Positions 48,111 through 59,080 of a DNA stretch of 64,000 nucleotides are shown here, piece after piece. Position 1 is the stretch's first letter. Each line of letters begins with the position of its first letter. This DNA is from Pteria penguin (taxonomy: Eukaryota; Mollusca; Bivalvia; Pterioida; Pteriidae). The position numbers and the translations under genes are program-made. Under the pieces are notes generated by a model. The model saw only the letters and a list, made by a program, of their open reading frames with translations. It was not told the DNA's origin and searched no databases. The stretch is taken from NCBI GenBank assembly GCA_035048485.1, contig CM068583.1:29326841-29390840 (forward strand). Reading direction: 5' to 3'.

Positions 48111-51100
48111 CAATATACTAATTCATAAACCTAAAGGACTGTTTTAATTCTGCTGACATGTTGCAATGTTACTTAAAAGATACTGTAACAACCCGTACTA
48201 AACCATCAGTTTTACTTTTTGTGTAAGTTCTATTATCGTAGAAATACAAAAGATTTTTCTTACATAGCAGGAAATAAATATATTTAGATATAACTCATGA
48301 ACTGTATTTGTTCATTAAATCATAATCATTATTGATTATGAGGTCAACCTATATAATTGAATTATATATCTATATAATTATTTTATAGATACTGCATAGA
48401 TATTTCTATAATATACCCTGACTTCATTCCCTTGCCTTTCTCGTTATGTATTCAGGCAGTAAACCTGATTTTCAAACAATCTTACCAGAAAATTCACTTT
48501 GTAGCTTTCCTTTATCTCTTATCAGAGACAAATCTAATATGGCTTTAACATGAAATCGTATTACCGTCGTAGAGAGTTCCATTACGTGGCGTAGGACGTT
48601 CAGCTGAGAGACAAATTAGGTATCCACGACCATGTTGAATGTAGGTTGACTATTTATATTAAGTTCAAGCACAAGGAAAAGATTGTCTCTGTCTGTTTTC
48701 CTTGTTTTTTGGTTGATTTATTGACGCATGATATATTCCAGACGTTATAATTTCATTTCAAGGCTTTAGATAATCTGGTTTGTCGAACATTTGGATATGC
48801 TTGTCAACAGGATATTAAGTAACATAAATAGTACAAATCACAGAAACTCCAATTATGGATCAATATCCTTCTACAGACGAGGACAATATTAGCCATAATA
48901 TGATACTTGAATTGCATTATCCAAAATTCCTTTAAGAAAAATATAAGGCTTAAGAAAATCTGGTTTTCGAACATTTAGAAATCTTGTCAAGTTGTTTGGA
49001 TGCCAATACCTGCATAAACACATGCACCCGTAGATCGTACATGTTAAAAGTTAAAGCAGAAGTGATATTAGTTATATAATCAAGATAGGATTCTACTCAG
49101 AATCAACACATAGACGTGTAAATGACTTCCCATTTCATTCCGAGTTTCGGTATGTTGTATGTTTCTGGGTTGTTGATAAAACACAGAAAACTGAGAGATA
49201 AGATTTCCTATTATTGTTTTGAATGTACTGGAAATTAGTTAAAATTAAAACCCTAGCCCTATAATCTTCAAGAGGTATAATTAATGAAAATAAAATGATA
49301 CGCCATACAGGTTCATGTCCAGAGATAACAGAGAGTCCTAAAATGAAATAAATGCATTATGTCCCAAAAATGACAAAACACCAAAAAGTGGAAAATAGTT
49401 CCAAAGAGATAAACATAGGAGGTTTCATGACCTTTATGTGAAAATGAAGGTAAATCTATAATTTCAATAAGAAAAACGCCGGACAATGATGTGTCTACGG
49501 ACACCAGACGGAGGGAATATTTTTTCGATATATCCCCCACCTCTTCGTGGGTGATAAATTGTACATTAGTTGCTGAATTGAATTTATAAAAATGTAGTCT
49601 GTCCACACATCCCTAGTCTAAGACACGCGGAATATGATTTTGTTTGGGTTGTTTGTCAGTTTGATATTTTGAAGAAGACGAGAACGAACATCTGAATTGG
49701 TCGTAGGTTTATTGGATGTCTTGTGATCTCTCCACATATCTTATGTATTAGTAAGGCAGTCTGTCACATACAAATGCACACTGGCATCTGTAAACATTGT
49801 TCAAAATAATAAATTAGTTTCTAATACCATAAAGTGCAGATTTTATTGGGATCTGAACATTACTATGAAATGTGTTTTTGCTGTTCGTGTCTGAGAAGGC
49901 TTATTCAATGCATGATTACTTTTTGAGTTTTTATGTTTTCACCGTCCAGACGGTCAAGTGATCGCGGTTTGAATGTTCTCTAGCAATTACATGTGAGTTA
50001 TGATTTCATGAATTGCCTAAGTATTAGAGTATAATACTTTATACCTGAATGGAATTATTTTTTTTTTTACATTTTCATGAAATCATTTAGTATTTAGCTA
50101 TACATACTAGCAGATTACATTTAATTTTTACTACAGTCTGTACATTCATAGATTAAATTCTAAAAGACCAACAAATATTTCGGTTAAGTCGAGTACAGAC
50201 TGACATAATTTCATACTTTTTATGATCATGTTTATCACAGTCTAGACTTTGTTAATAGAAAGTCGTTACGATTTCTCAGAAATGTGAAATGTATTATTAA
50301 CTGATTATTGAATATAGAGTGTAAAATAATAGAACTCAGATACCTATGAATATTACTGATTGTGCATTTCCTTTTCTTTTATATTTATCTATTCATTTAT
50401 TATTGAGTATTATTTTTAAGGGGGGGGGGGTCAATCCTATTAGAAGACAAGTATTCTCTTACATCAATATATTGTTCCAATTATTATGTAAATTTCATAT
50501 CGTAGATTCATAGACATATATGTTATATTGTGAAAAATGTAAATTTTCAATAATAATTTGTATGAAAAATTTTCCACGTTTATATCGTTTAGCGTTAATG
50601 AGAATCATGACCCTTTCCAACTTACATGAAGAATTAACTATCGTTAGCACACACAGCATACATAGTTTACAATACAGTTGATATTTCAGCTTGCCTTCCA
50701 TACGTCTAATTCCCCATGAAACAGCTTATTATTCGAGAGACTATTACATAGTTGCATTGTTTACGCACACACCTAACGAATTTCTGTCATCTGAGATCAA
50801 CGCATTTCACGCCTGCTCCGTAATTGTTTCCGATAAATAATCCTGCGACATAACCTTCCTGTCGATTACAGATTGGTATTTATAATCGAAAGTGCATTCG
50901 TCATATTAAACATTTAATTGTCAAACACAGTTTTTAATAAAGTCCGTCTGTTGACATGGAGAGGCATATATAGACTTACGTACGAAAGATGAAAAAATTG
51001 TCATTGATAACATTCATATTATTGGGATGGAATGCAAGTCCTATACAAATAAATTTCCAACAGGAAAACTCAAGCTAAAAGCATTGTTTGAATTGATAAC

Positions 51101-51848
51101 CTTACCTTGAATAATACATGTCAGGATGAATTCGCCGTTAATGACAACAGCTTCCAGTCACTTTGCTAGATCAAATTTGAATTGTGCAGCATAATATCAT
51201 TTTATTATTTGACCTCAGATTTTACTGTCTCAGGTAGGAAAACTTACTAATTGATTCTAGTCGAAGACTCTGTAATCTTGAGCTCAGTTTAATCAATACA
51301 CTTGGTACAATATACATTCTACTGTGTTATCAGTGTGATAGAAAAGTAATACTAGAAGATGTTGAAAAGAACAGACAGAACCTTCTCATTTTTATATATG
51401 TGTAAATGTTTGATTAAAGTATTAATAAGATATGAAAGAGGAGCCATCTGAGAAAGAATTCTGAATTCTAAACAGTAGCCTCTTGCTTGATATCAATTTT
51501 TGTGTCGTCTATATACATACCTATTGAAAAAAAATACCAAATGGCATATGTTCTATTAATCAGACCTATGCATTGAATGTCGGTTCAAAGTAATTTTGAC
51601 TCTTATTAAATAAAGTATTTGCCATGTAATTAAACGTTTGTGTCAGTTTATATACTCTGCTAATTTTGACCCTTTCTAAATATAGTATTTGCCATGTAAT
51701 AAAACAATTGTGTCACTTTATCTACCCTGTTATTGAAATAAACATGATATTTCTGTCTGTCTCTTGCTCATGTAAAGCTATTTATATAAAGATTTTATCA
51801 CAGTATGAAAAAGACATTATGATGTAAAAAAAAAGAAAAGGTATGGCA
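48111..51848. other. 3.7 kb intergenic, one unrecognised - strand frame
   Basis: 49313-49606 on the - strand is open for 97 residues and rich in Phe/His, and I do not recognise it. There is an 11-G run at 50420-50430. Neighbouring 51590-51720 holds a ~67-bp imperfect tandem ('ttttgac.ctt.ttaaataaagtatttgccatgtaat'). Confidence 0.4.
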
Positions 51849-51898
51849 TGTGTGTGTATGCGCGCGCGCGCGCGCGCGCGCGTGTGTGTGTGTGTGTA
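51849..51898 (+). repeat. Alternating purine-pyrimidine tract: (GT)4, (GC)11, (GT)8
   Basis: 'tgtgtgtatg' then about 22 bp of pure GC/CG alternation and 16 bp of GT. Frames through it (Arg-Ala or Cys-Val repeats) are artefacts. The GC part is a strong Z-DNA candidate. Confidence 0.95.
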
Positions 51899-52717
51899 TG
51901 ATTATCGATTCTGCAAGATATCGGTCAGAGGCAGCTATTGCATGACAGCAATTTACAGGAAGCCATTTGATAGGGAATTACCTGTTTCATGCTTATTGTG
52001 TCGTATTGCATTAGCATCAGAAATAGATCATTATTCAAAAGAATTGCGCTATAATGTATTATATTGCCAACTGATAGTAGATGCAGCCAATATTATGGAA
52101 ATTGAGATAGCATTAAATATTCATTCACAACAGGAAGTGAGAATTTGTAGGTTGCTACAATATTTAATACTGGCTGAAACAATATTTTTGTCTTTGTACA
52201 GGGGATCAAATTGAATGATTGAACTTTGATAAAACAACAAATGTGAGAGTTGTTAGGTGTAAATTTATACAGAAAAAACAAAACCCTTTTAGCGTTAGCA
52301 AATTTTGGCTAAATATTGTGCTGATAGATTTATTTGATTCACGGGAGATCGAAGGACTTTTTGTATCACCTGTCACTTACATGCCTGGTTTTGATATTTG
52401 GTTTGGGCAAGTAGGAAGGTGTGAAAGTCGAGGATTGATATTCTATATAGTTTATGTGGTTTCTTCCAACATGCAAGTGAAATGGTAATTTCCAAATATG
52501 TGCAATTCAGTATCTTTTACGAATATGTAAGTCTTGACCTTTATATTATTTTAATTTTTATAAATTCAATGCAGTGAAATTGAATATAACATTCCCTTTT
52601 CTTTAATGATAAAAGAAGTTAGATATGTATCAAGTATGCTAGGTAAAAGGATGCAAACCGTCTTCATGGTTTGTTAAATTAATACTATATATATGTTTTT
52701 AGACAAGAGATTCAGCG
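51899..52717. other. Upstream region of the receptor gene
   Basis: The two chance frames here carry no motif. 'atgtttttag' ending about 52702 could be a 3' splice site, which would make the receptor's 5' UTR spliced. No core promoter can be assigned. Confidence 0.35.
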
Positions 52718-53974
52718 ATGGAGGCTGATAACCACATTACATACCTCTACAGTATGACAACAGCTGTACGTCACGAAATGCCGTCAAACAGTACTCAAAT
52801 CAACATCTCCTTCGAAGATATAATGAACATTGTAAATGCCATGGATGGAAAATTTGATAAAATGACGGAAACAATATTCATTTGCTGCTTCTCATTGCTG
52901 ATTTTATTTGGCGCCGTGGGAAATGGAATGGTTTGTTACGTGGTTGCAAGAAATGCTCACATGAGGACGCCAAGGAATATTTTCATTATAAATCTCGCAA
53001 TCTCTGACTTCACGCTGTGCCTATTCACTCAGCCGATGAATTTATATAGAGTACTGAAAAATCAGTGGCAATTGGGTGAATTTATGTGTAAGTTTGCGAC
53101 GATGTTTCAGGGAACTAATGTGTTTGTTTCAACCATTAGCATTACAGCCATTGCACTTGATAGATTTCAAGTAATTGTCTACCCAACAAAAGACAGTATG
53201 AAAAAGATAGGTGCAGCAGCCGCTCTTATCTCTATATGGATAATATCCTTTTTAATGGCAAGTCCTTTAATTATTTTTTCCATGTTGAAAGAAACTACAC
53301 CTGCTTTGCCGGGAATGCCTCCTTTTAGATATTGCATAGAAGATACTGATCTGAATGAAGAGAAGGGTGCTTATTCAGTTGCTACAATGATCGTTCAGTA
53401 TTTTCTTCCCATTGTCATCGTGTCTATTGCCCACTTCAGAATATGTAATAAACTCAAGTACAGAATGGCAAATCAGCCACACGTAGTTGATGCAAGATCA
53501 CCGTTCCAGAAAAGGAAGAGCCAACGGCAATCAAGGCGAAAGAGACGAACAAATATCTTACTGGCAACAATTGCGATTATTTTTGCGTTGAGTTGGCTAC
53601 CACTGAATATTTTTAATATATTATCAGATTTTCGCCTTACGCTTTTTCAGGGTAAAATAAACATTAATTTAGTGTATGTGATTTGTCACATGTTAGTACT
53701 GAGTTCTGCATGCACAAACCCCCTTCTGTATGGCTGGCTTAATGAGAACTTCAGGAACGAATTTCTTAAAGTTCTATGTTGCACGTGTTGTATGAAGTTA
53801 AGGAATATTTTCTCACGCTGTGTTGGGACCGGAAACTCTAGCAATGTGTTAATAGTTTTCACAAAGGAGACTAATGGGACTTCACACATGGATAGGGATG
53901 CTGTTTCCATGACCGCCGGCCGCTCAGTCACGGATGTACATCTATACAGAATGAATTCACAAGTATCTTTATAA
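52718..53974 (+). CDS. NPFR: Neuropeptide F / neuropeptide Y-type receptor (class A GPCR), complete single exon
   Basis: 418 residues, a normal length for the family. The extracellular N-terminus has N-glycosylation sequons at N24 (NST) and N29 (NIS). Seven helices: TM1 ~51-77 (GNG, N69), TM2 ~88-108 (NLAISD, D97), TM3 ~124-147 ending DRF (148-150, replacing DRY), TM4 ~166-188 (W174), TM5 ~219-242 (P231), TM6 ~279-301 (SWLP, 292-295), TM7 ~316-339 (NPLLY, 334-338). C124 and C206 form the expected disulfide; C354/C355/C357/C358 are likely palmitoylated. 'ISITAIALDRFQVIVYPTKD' and 'WLPLNIFN' are hallmarks of protostome NPF receptors. These are plasma-membrane receptors for NPF peptides, usually Gi/o-coupled, in feeding and metabolism. 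An in-frame TAG 15 bases upstream of the ATG fixes the start unless that TAG is part of a splice acceptor. The ligand is inferred from family only. Confidence 0.93.
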   Translation: MEADNHITYLYSMTTAVRHEMPSNSTQINISFEDIMNIVNAMDGKFDKMTETIFICCFSLLILFGAVGNGMVCYVVARNAHMRTPRNIFIINLAISDFTLCLFTQPMNLYRVLKNQWQLGEFMCKFATMFQGTNVFVSTISITAIALDRFQVIVYPTKDSMKKIGAAAALISIWIISFLMASPLIIFSMLKETTPALPGMPPFRYCIEDTDLNEEKGAYSVATMIVQYFLPIVIVSIAHFRICNKLKYRMANQPHVVDARSPFQKRKSQRQSRRKRRTNILLATIAIIFALSWLPLNIFNILSDFRLTLFQGKININLVYVICHMLVLSSACTNPLLYGWLNENFRNEFLKVLCCTCCMKLRNIFSRCVGTGNSSNVLIVFTKETNGTSHMDRDAVSMTAGRSVTDVHLYRMNSQVSL

Positions 53975-56900
53975 TATATGTAAATATACATAACTGATGT
54001 CAGACTCAAATTAACATCGAATTTATTGATAAATATTTCATTTTTTATGTACAGTTAATGAAATAATTCTACTTATTATATTCCTCTTATGTGTATTATA
54101 AGGCACATGTATGTATATTTCTCTTTCTAATCACGAGATAATTATATTGCTATTAAAATCAAACTGAACCCCATATACACGTATTTGGATATATATTGTT
54201 TGTTTAGTTGGTTCTTTGTATTACAAAAAAACCTTTCACTTATCTCTTTCCGCCTAGTACAGGGAAGTGCGCTTAATTATTCTTGCTTCTGATCTTAAAT
54301 GGAAATCGAATTCAGATTCAACAAGCACAAGAAGCTAGCAGTTCCAACTTATTAAAACGATATTTACTGTAGTTGTGAACGCCAAACTCGATTGAATCTT
54401 ACTTTGAAAAAATTAACACTACGTAACAATTGCAAAATTTTATGCATTGCATAAACAACGCTCATCGATAAATCAATTATACTAGCTTACAGACGATATG
54501 CACACAAAACTTATACATTAACATTATTACATAAACATTACAGGGCAGTATAATGATCGAGTAAAAGCACAAAGTGCATTGATAATGTACGATAAGCGTA
54601 CGGTATTTCACTGGTTCCGATTAGTGAAGCAGTCGGAACCCATTAAACACTGTGTATTTATGCATATTCTAATTTATTTTTTCCACATATATCGTTTAAC
54701 TTTATGATATTGCGTCCGATTTTCCATTTCTGTGAAGAGTAACATAGCGCCATATTGGAATACCTCAATTATAAACAACGCTGTTTTACTACTAAAAGAG
54801 AGTGTTTCAAGAAATAAAATAGTAACATGATGATAAATAAAATCAACACACTATAAAAATGAAACTGAAGTGCATGCAAAATCAGCACAAAGCCGAGAAG
54901 AAACAAACTACTTTACTTACTTAAGGAATATATATGAACCCAGAAAAGGAGTGCGATTAGGTGCTCGGGTATAGTAAGCTTGCCAACAATACCATCTCAT
55001 ATGTCCAGTAGAAATTATCGAATTAGGTAAATCACAAGTGTGTAAAATGTCAAATTTCGTGTTAAAGATTGTTGAAATAGGTCTCATGCCATAAAAAATA
55101 AACTTATAAAATGTCATGTTGTATGATAGGAACATCGCATCGACCATACAACGGCGATGTTGTTTTTCTACCACCACATATAACTGAGTATGTAGCGTAT
55201 CAGAAAATCGTTTTATCATTGGAAAAAATCATTGTTATTTAAACTTATTTTGGCATAACGTATTTAATGAGGTAGAAATACATCATATGCAGGCGGAAAT
55301 GGAATAGTGCTGCCATGAAAATACAGTCGATGCTATAATCCAAATTACTGTCTATGAATGGAGTTTCCTTGATTGACGATGCTAAGATAATCTGCAAAAA
55401 AAGCATGCGATCTATGTGTAGTTGAAACGAATTGGTTTATTACTTTGATTGATTAATATTCTATTGGATGGACATTTGATAAATACCATTTCTAGTGTTT
55501 TACAGTTGCTTTGATGCACAGATATAATTTATGATAGAATTCTTGTGAAATAAAATATTTATAAAAGTTCTATCACTAATTTAATTATTTTTTTAAAGTT
55601 TCAGAATTAGTTTCATAGATAATTTATAATCAAAGTTAATTCTCGAAAATACAGTAGACATCTAGATGGTTCAAAAGAGTTGACGTTATATTATGGCTAT
55701 ACATGCCTGGTTGTTTCTGTTTCAATGAAAATCAATTGCAGTGAGTTATTAATCCCATTTGTAAGTTAAACCATTTGCCACTACATTACCCCATCATATT
55801 CTCTTATTATTTTCAAAATAAGGAAAGGAAAAAAAAATAGATAAATAAAAATAATATTACCAATGGATCAGATACAAGAGAATGTTATACGTATGACATT
55901 CTCTACAAGGTTGCCCTTATTTCTCATGATTTGATTCATGATATATAGTTTAACTCTCTTAGAGGGTGTAGGATAATATCTTAAGTTATTTCGTTTTATG
56001 TACATGTATTTGAATTATGCATTTTCTTTTTGTGTATTTCTATCTATGGTATCTACACTATGACTGCTTATTGGAGTTTTGTATAAAGATGATGAATATA
56101 CTAATTCAGAAGTCATATTCATGAAACCGAAAGGCATAAAAAATCAAGAAAAATCAAATACAAACAAATAAAACATCTAATAAACAATAGTGAAATCTAA
56201 AAAGAGAATGAGATCATATGCACTCGGAGAGTAAGCATTTCTTGCTTGCTAGTAACACAATCTCAATCTATCATATCATATCCTAGATAACGAGGTAAGA
56301 GCCTCGTATTGACCATAGATTTTTCTCAGTGACGTCGTTAGTCTTCTATTTTCATGTCACTGGTTGAACAGTTCATTGAAACCGTTTTGCTCTTAGAACG
56401 AAATGATCATAATGCAAGTTCATTCTGGCATATCGTATTATCTGAGATATGAATATTTCATAAGCAGAAAATGATAGATATTGCTACTGATAAAGGTAAA
56501 GCGTTTGTGATACTGAGATTAAAATCGTCACGTTTGTTCAACATCTTAGTGGCGTCAGTCTCAGAATACTTATTATGATTAATCAATCTTTTCTCCAAAT
56601 ACTACAAACTTAATGATCAGAGAGTAGATATCTTGATGACATATGCTTTAGTGTGTTTAATTTTACAATCAGATTTCTCCTTAACGCACTAAAGTTTTAT
56701 CGTGGTTATGAAGAATTCAAAGGAATATGCAGATGTCATTTTTAGTAATAAAACATTTAGTATGTCTGGTGTCAATGCATAACTTGATCACAACCTTGGG
56801 GAAGCAGTAAACATTTCACATTGGCGTCTTACAGACGTAAAATTGTAGTTTATGAAATTTTTCATTATCAAAATCTAGCCTCATACAGCCCACTAGAGAT

Positions 56901-57640
56901 AAAATAGGGATATATTTCTAATTTTCCGAGCATCTTTCTACTTTCATGGTTCATATTTTTATTTCTTCTTAAAATTAAAAGCTGATAACACGTTTTGATT
57001 TGATGTACATCAACCTTCATGAATGCAATTTTAATTAAATTGCTTTTATTTCAATGAGTTTGGATTCACAATTGAATCTCTTGTGACTGTGTGAATATTA
57101 TGATTCTACTATTGATTATTGACAAGACTCTGTATCATGTCATCGCCGAGAGACCATATCAATTCTATCATTGTCCCTAAAATGAGTGGTGTGAATGGTT
57201 ATATAATTGAAATATAGCATAAATATATATTTTCGAACCGTAAAATAGCAAAAATTATTTAATTGTTAAAACTTTTGAATATCTTCTTTTTACAATTATA
57301 ATTGTAGTATTAAAGTAAAGTTTTAATGTCTTCTTTTTACAATTTTAACGGTAGTCCAAGAGGAATCTCCTAGTCATGTAATTGACAAATCAAAACATCT
57401 TTCTGTCGTTTTTGTTGTTCATGGAATACCGAACATCGGTTGTCATACAACACGAAACACGTTAAAATAGTGTTGTTTGTTTTGCTTGTTGTTTGCGTCA
57501 TGTCAAGATTATTTCCCTTACATGTACATGTTACTTGCATGAGGCACTGCCCAGAAAGTTATACAATGGCCTCCGGCGATATAATAAGGGATCATCTATT
57601 GGTCCAAACGTCTACAATGGCGAGGGAGCTCTGTCATCTA
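53975..57640. other. 3.7 kb downstream of the receptor: 3' UTR and intergenic DNA with two family R fragments
   Basis: No clear AATAAA soon after the stop; ATTAAA near 54153 is a candidate. Family R fragments on the - strand lie at about 54940-55015 ('gtgcgattaggtgctcgggtatagtaagcttgccaac') and 56205-56275 ('tgagatcatatgcactcggagagtaagcatttcttgcttgc'). Nothing else recognised. Confidence 0.45.
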
Positions 57641-58429
57641 CTCCTCCATAACATCTAGTTCTATGGAACCTCGGTCAGTATTGAGGAGAAAACAGAAGAC
57701 ATCTGACAGAGCTGTATGACACAAGTTATCATGGACATGCGCACAAAACATGATAATAGTAGAACTGAGGTGTTTTTCTTCCATAACACCTAATCATATG
57801 GGACTTCAATCAGCAGAGGGATGACACTCCTCCATAACACCTAATCATATGGGACTTCAATCAGCAGAGGGATGACATTCCTCCATAACACATAATCCCA
57901 AGGGACCTTCATCAGCAGTGGAATGACACTCCTCCATAGCACCTAATCCCAAGGGACCTACGTCAGCAGTGGAATGACACTCCTCCATAACACCTAATCC
58001 CAAGGGACCTACATCAGCAGTGGAATGACACTCCTCCATAGCACCTAATCCCAAGGGACCCACATCAGCAGTGGAATGACACTCCTCCATAACATCTAAT
58101 CCCAAGGGACCTACATCAGCAGTGGAATGACACACTTCCATAACACCTAATCCCAAGGGACCTACATCAGCAGTGGAATGACACTCGTCCATAACACCTA
58201 ATCCCAAGGGACCTACATCAGCAGTGGAATGACACTCGTCCATAACACCTAATCCCAAGGGACCTACATCAGCAGTGGAATGACACTCCTCCATAACACC
58301 TAATCCCAATGGATCCACATCAGCAGTGGAATAACACTCCTCCATAACACCTAATCCCAAGGGACCTACATCAGCAGAGGAATGACACTCCTCCATAACA
58401 CCTAATCCCAATGGACCTACATCAGCAGA
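57640..58429 (-). repeat. 51-bp minisatellite, left block (~13 units plus older edge units)
   Basis: Unit on + about 'ggacctacatcagcagtggaatgacactcctccataacacctaatcccaag' written in parts: ggacctacatcagcagtgg / aatgacactcctccataaca / cctaatcccaag. Because 51 is a multiple of three, the - strand stays open from 58411 to 57857, encoding a 17-residue repeat GLGVMEECHSTADVGPL. The leftmost units (57640-57860) are older: they carry 'catatgggacttcaatcag', which puts a stop into that frame. Between two old units lies a family E fragment (57683-57767). Confidence 0.95.
57683..57767 (-). mobile_element. Family E 3'-terminal fragment at the minisatellite edge, - strand
   Basis: 'gagaaaacagaagacatctgacagagctgtatgacacaagttatcatggacatgcgcacaaaacatgataatag' matches the end of the copies at 18.5 and 26.9 kb. 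It is flanked by old minisatellite-like words on both sides. Confidence 0.75.
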
Positions 58430-58712
58430 AGCCGGCGTGGCCTAGTGGTATCGCGCTGGACTCCTGATCGGGAGGCCGGGGTTCGATTCCTGCTCTGGTC
58501 ATGCCGGTGTCATGTCTTTCGGATGAGACAGTAAAAACCGAGGCCCCGTGTCGTGGTATGCATGGCACGTTAAAGATCCCTCACTGCTTCGGGTGGGTCC
58601 GTTGCAAAGGTCAAAATTTGTATGCCCCGCATCAGGCAGATGCCGTCACCATATACGTGAAATATTCGTGGTGTGACGTTAAACAATTGAAAAATCAATC
58701 AATCAATCAATA
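58430..58712 (+). mobile_element. Well-preserved tRNA-derived SINE inserted in the minisatellite, with target-site duplication
   Basis: 5' head: 'gccggcgtggcctagtggta' (A-box) and 'ggccggggttcgattcctgc' (B-box, about 58479-58492). Body: 'catggcacgttaaagatccc', 'tcactgcttcgggtgggtcc', 'gttgcaaaggtcaaaat', 'catcaggcagatgccgtcac', 'catatacgtgaaat', 'gtgacgttaaac'. 3' tail: (aatc)n. 'acctacatcagcag' is present just before (58416-58429) and again just after (58714-58727), interrupting the 51-bp phase exactly once, so it is a 13-14-bp target-site duplication. The conserved body resembles the shared core domain of bivalve SINEs; I do not assign a named family. Confidence 0.92.
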
Positions 58713-59080
58713 AAAACCTACATCAGCAGTGGAATGACACTCGTCCATAACACCTAATCCTAAGGGACCTACATCAGCAGTGGAATGACACTCGTCCATA
58801 ACACCTAATCCCAAGGGATACACATCAGTAGTGGAATGACACTCCTCCATAACACCTAATCCTAAGGGACCTACATCAGCAGTGGAATGACACTCCTCCA
58901 TAACACCTAATCCTAAGGGACCTACATCAGCAGAGGAATGACACTCCTCCATAACACCTAATCCCAAGGGATACACATCAGTAGTGGAATGACACTCCTC
59001 CATAACACCTAATCCTAAGGGACCTACATCAGCAGTGGAATGACACTCCTCCATAACACCTAATCCCAAGGTATACACTT
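58713..59080 (-). repeat. 51-bp minisatellite, right block (~7 units)
   Basis: Continuation of the array after the SINE; units alternate between 'gggacctacatcagcag' and 'gggatacacatcagtag'. The - strand frame 59078-58707 is open with the 17-residue repeat. A higher-order pattern is visible: the variant 'atacacatcagtag' unit recurs at 58819 and 58970, 151-153 bp (three units) apart. Confidence 0.95.

Noticed and set aside
49313..49606. 97-residue - strand frame
   Set aside because: It has no recognised motif, and I could not show splice sites or a conserved repeat origin. It is kept only as a note in the surrounding stretch.
51843..52488. Two + strand frames just upstream of the receptor
   Set aside because: The first begins in the GC/GT repeat. 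Neither has motifs, splice support or continuity with the receptor frame, which has an in-frame TAG 15 bases before its ATG.
53686..54009. 107-residue - strand frame
   Set aside because: Antisense shadow of the receptor's 3' coding part.
58430..58510. Possible functional tRNA gene
   Set aside because: A- and B-boxes are present but no acceptor stem closes, and the sequence continues into a SINE body with an (aatc)n tail and a target-site duplication.
57857..59078. Direct repeat array resembling CRISPR
   Set aside because: The units are head-to-tail 51-bp copies with no unique spacers, in a eukaryotic, SINE-containing context.
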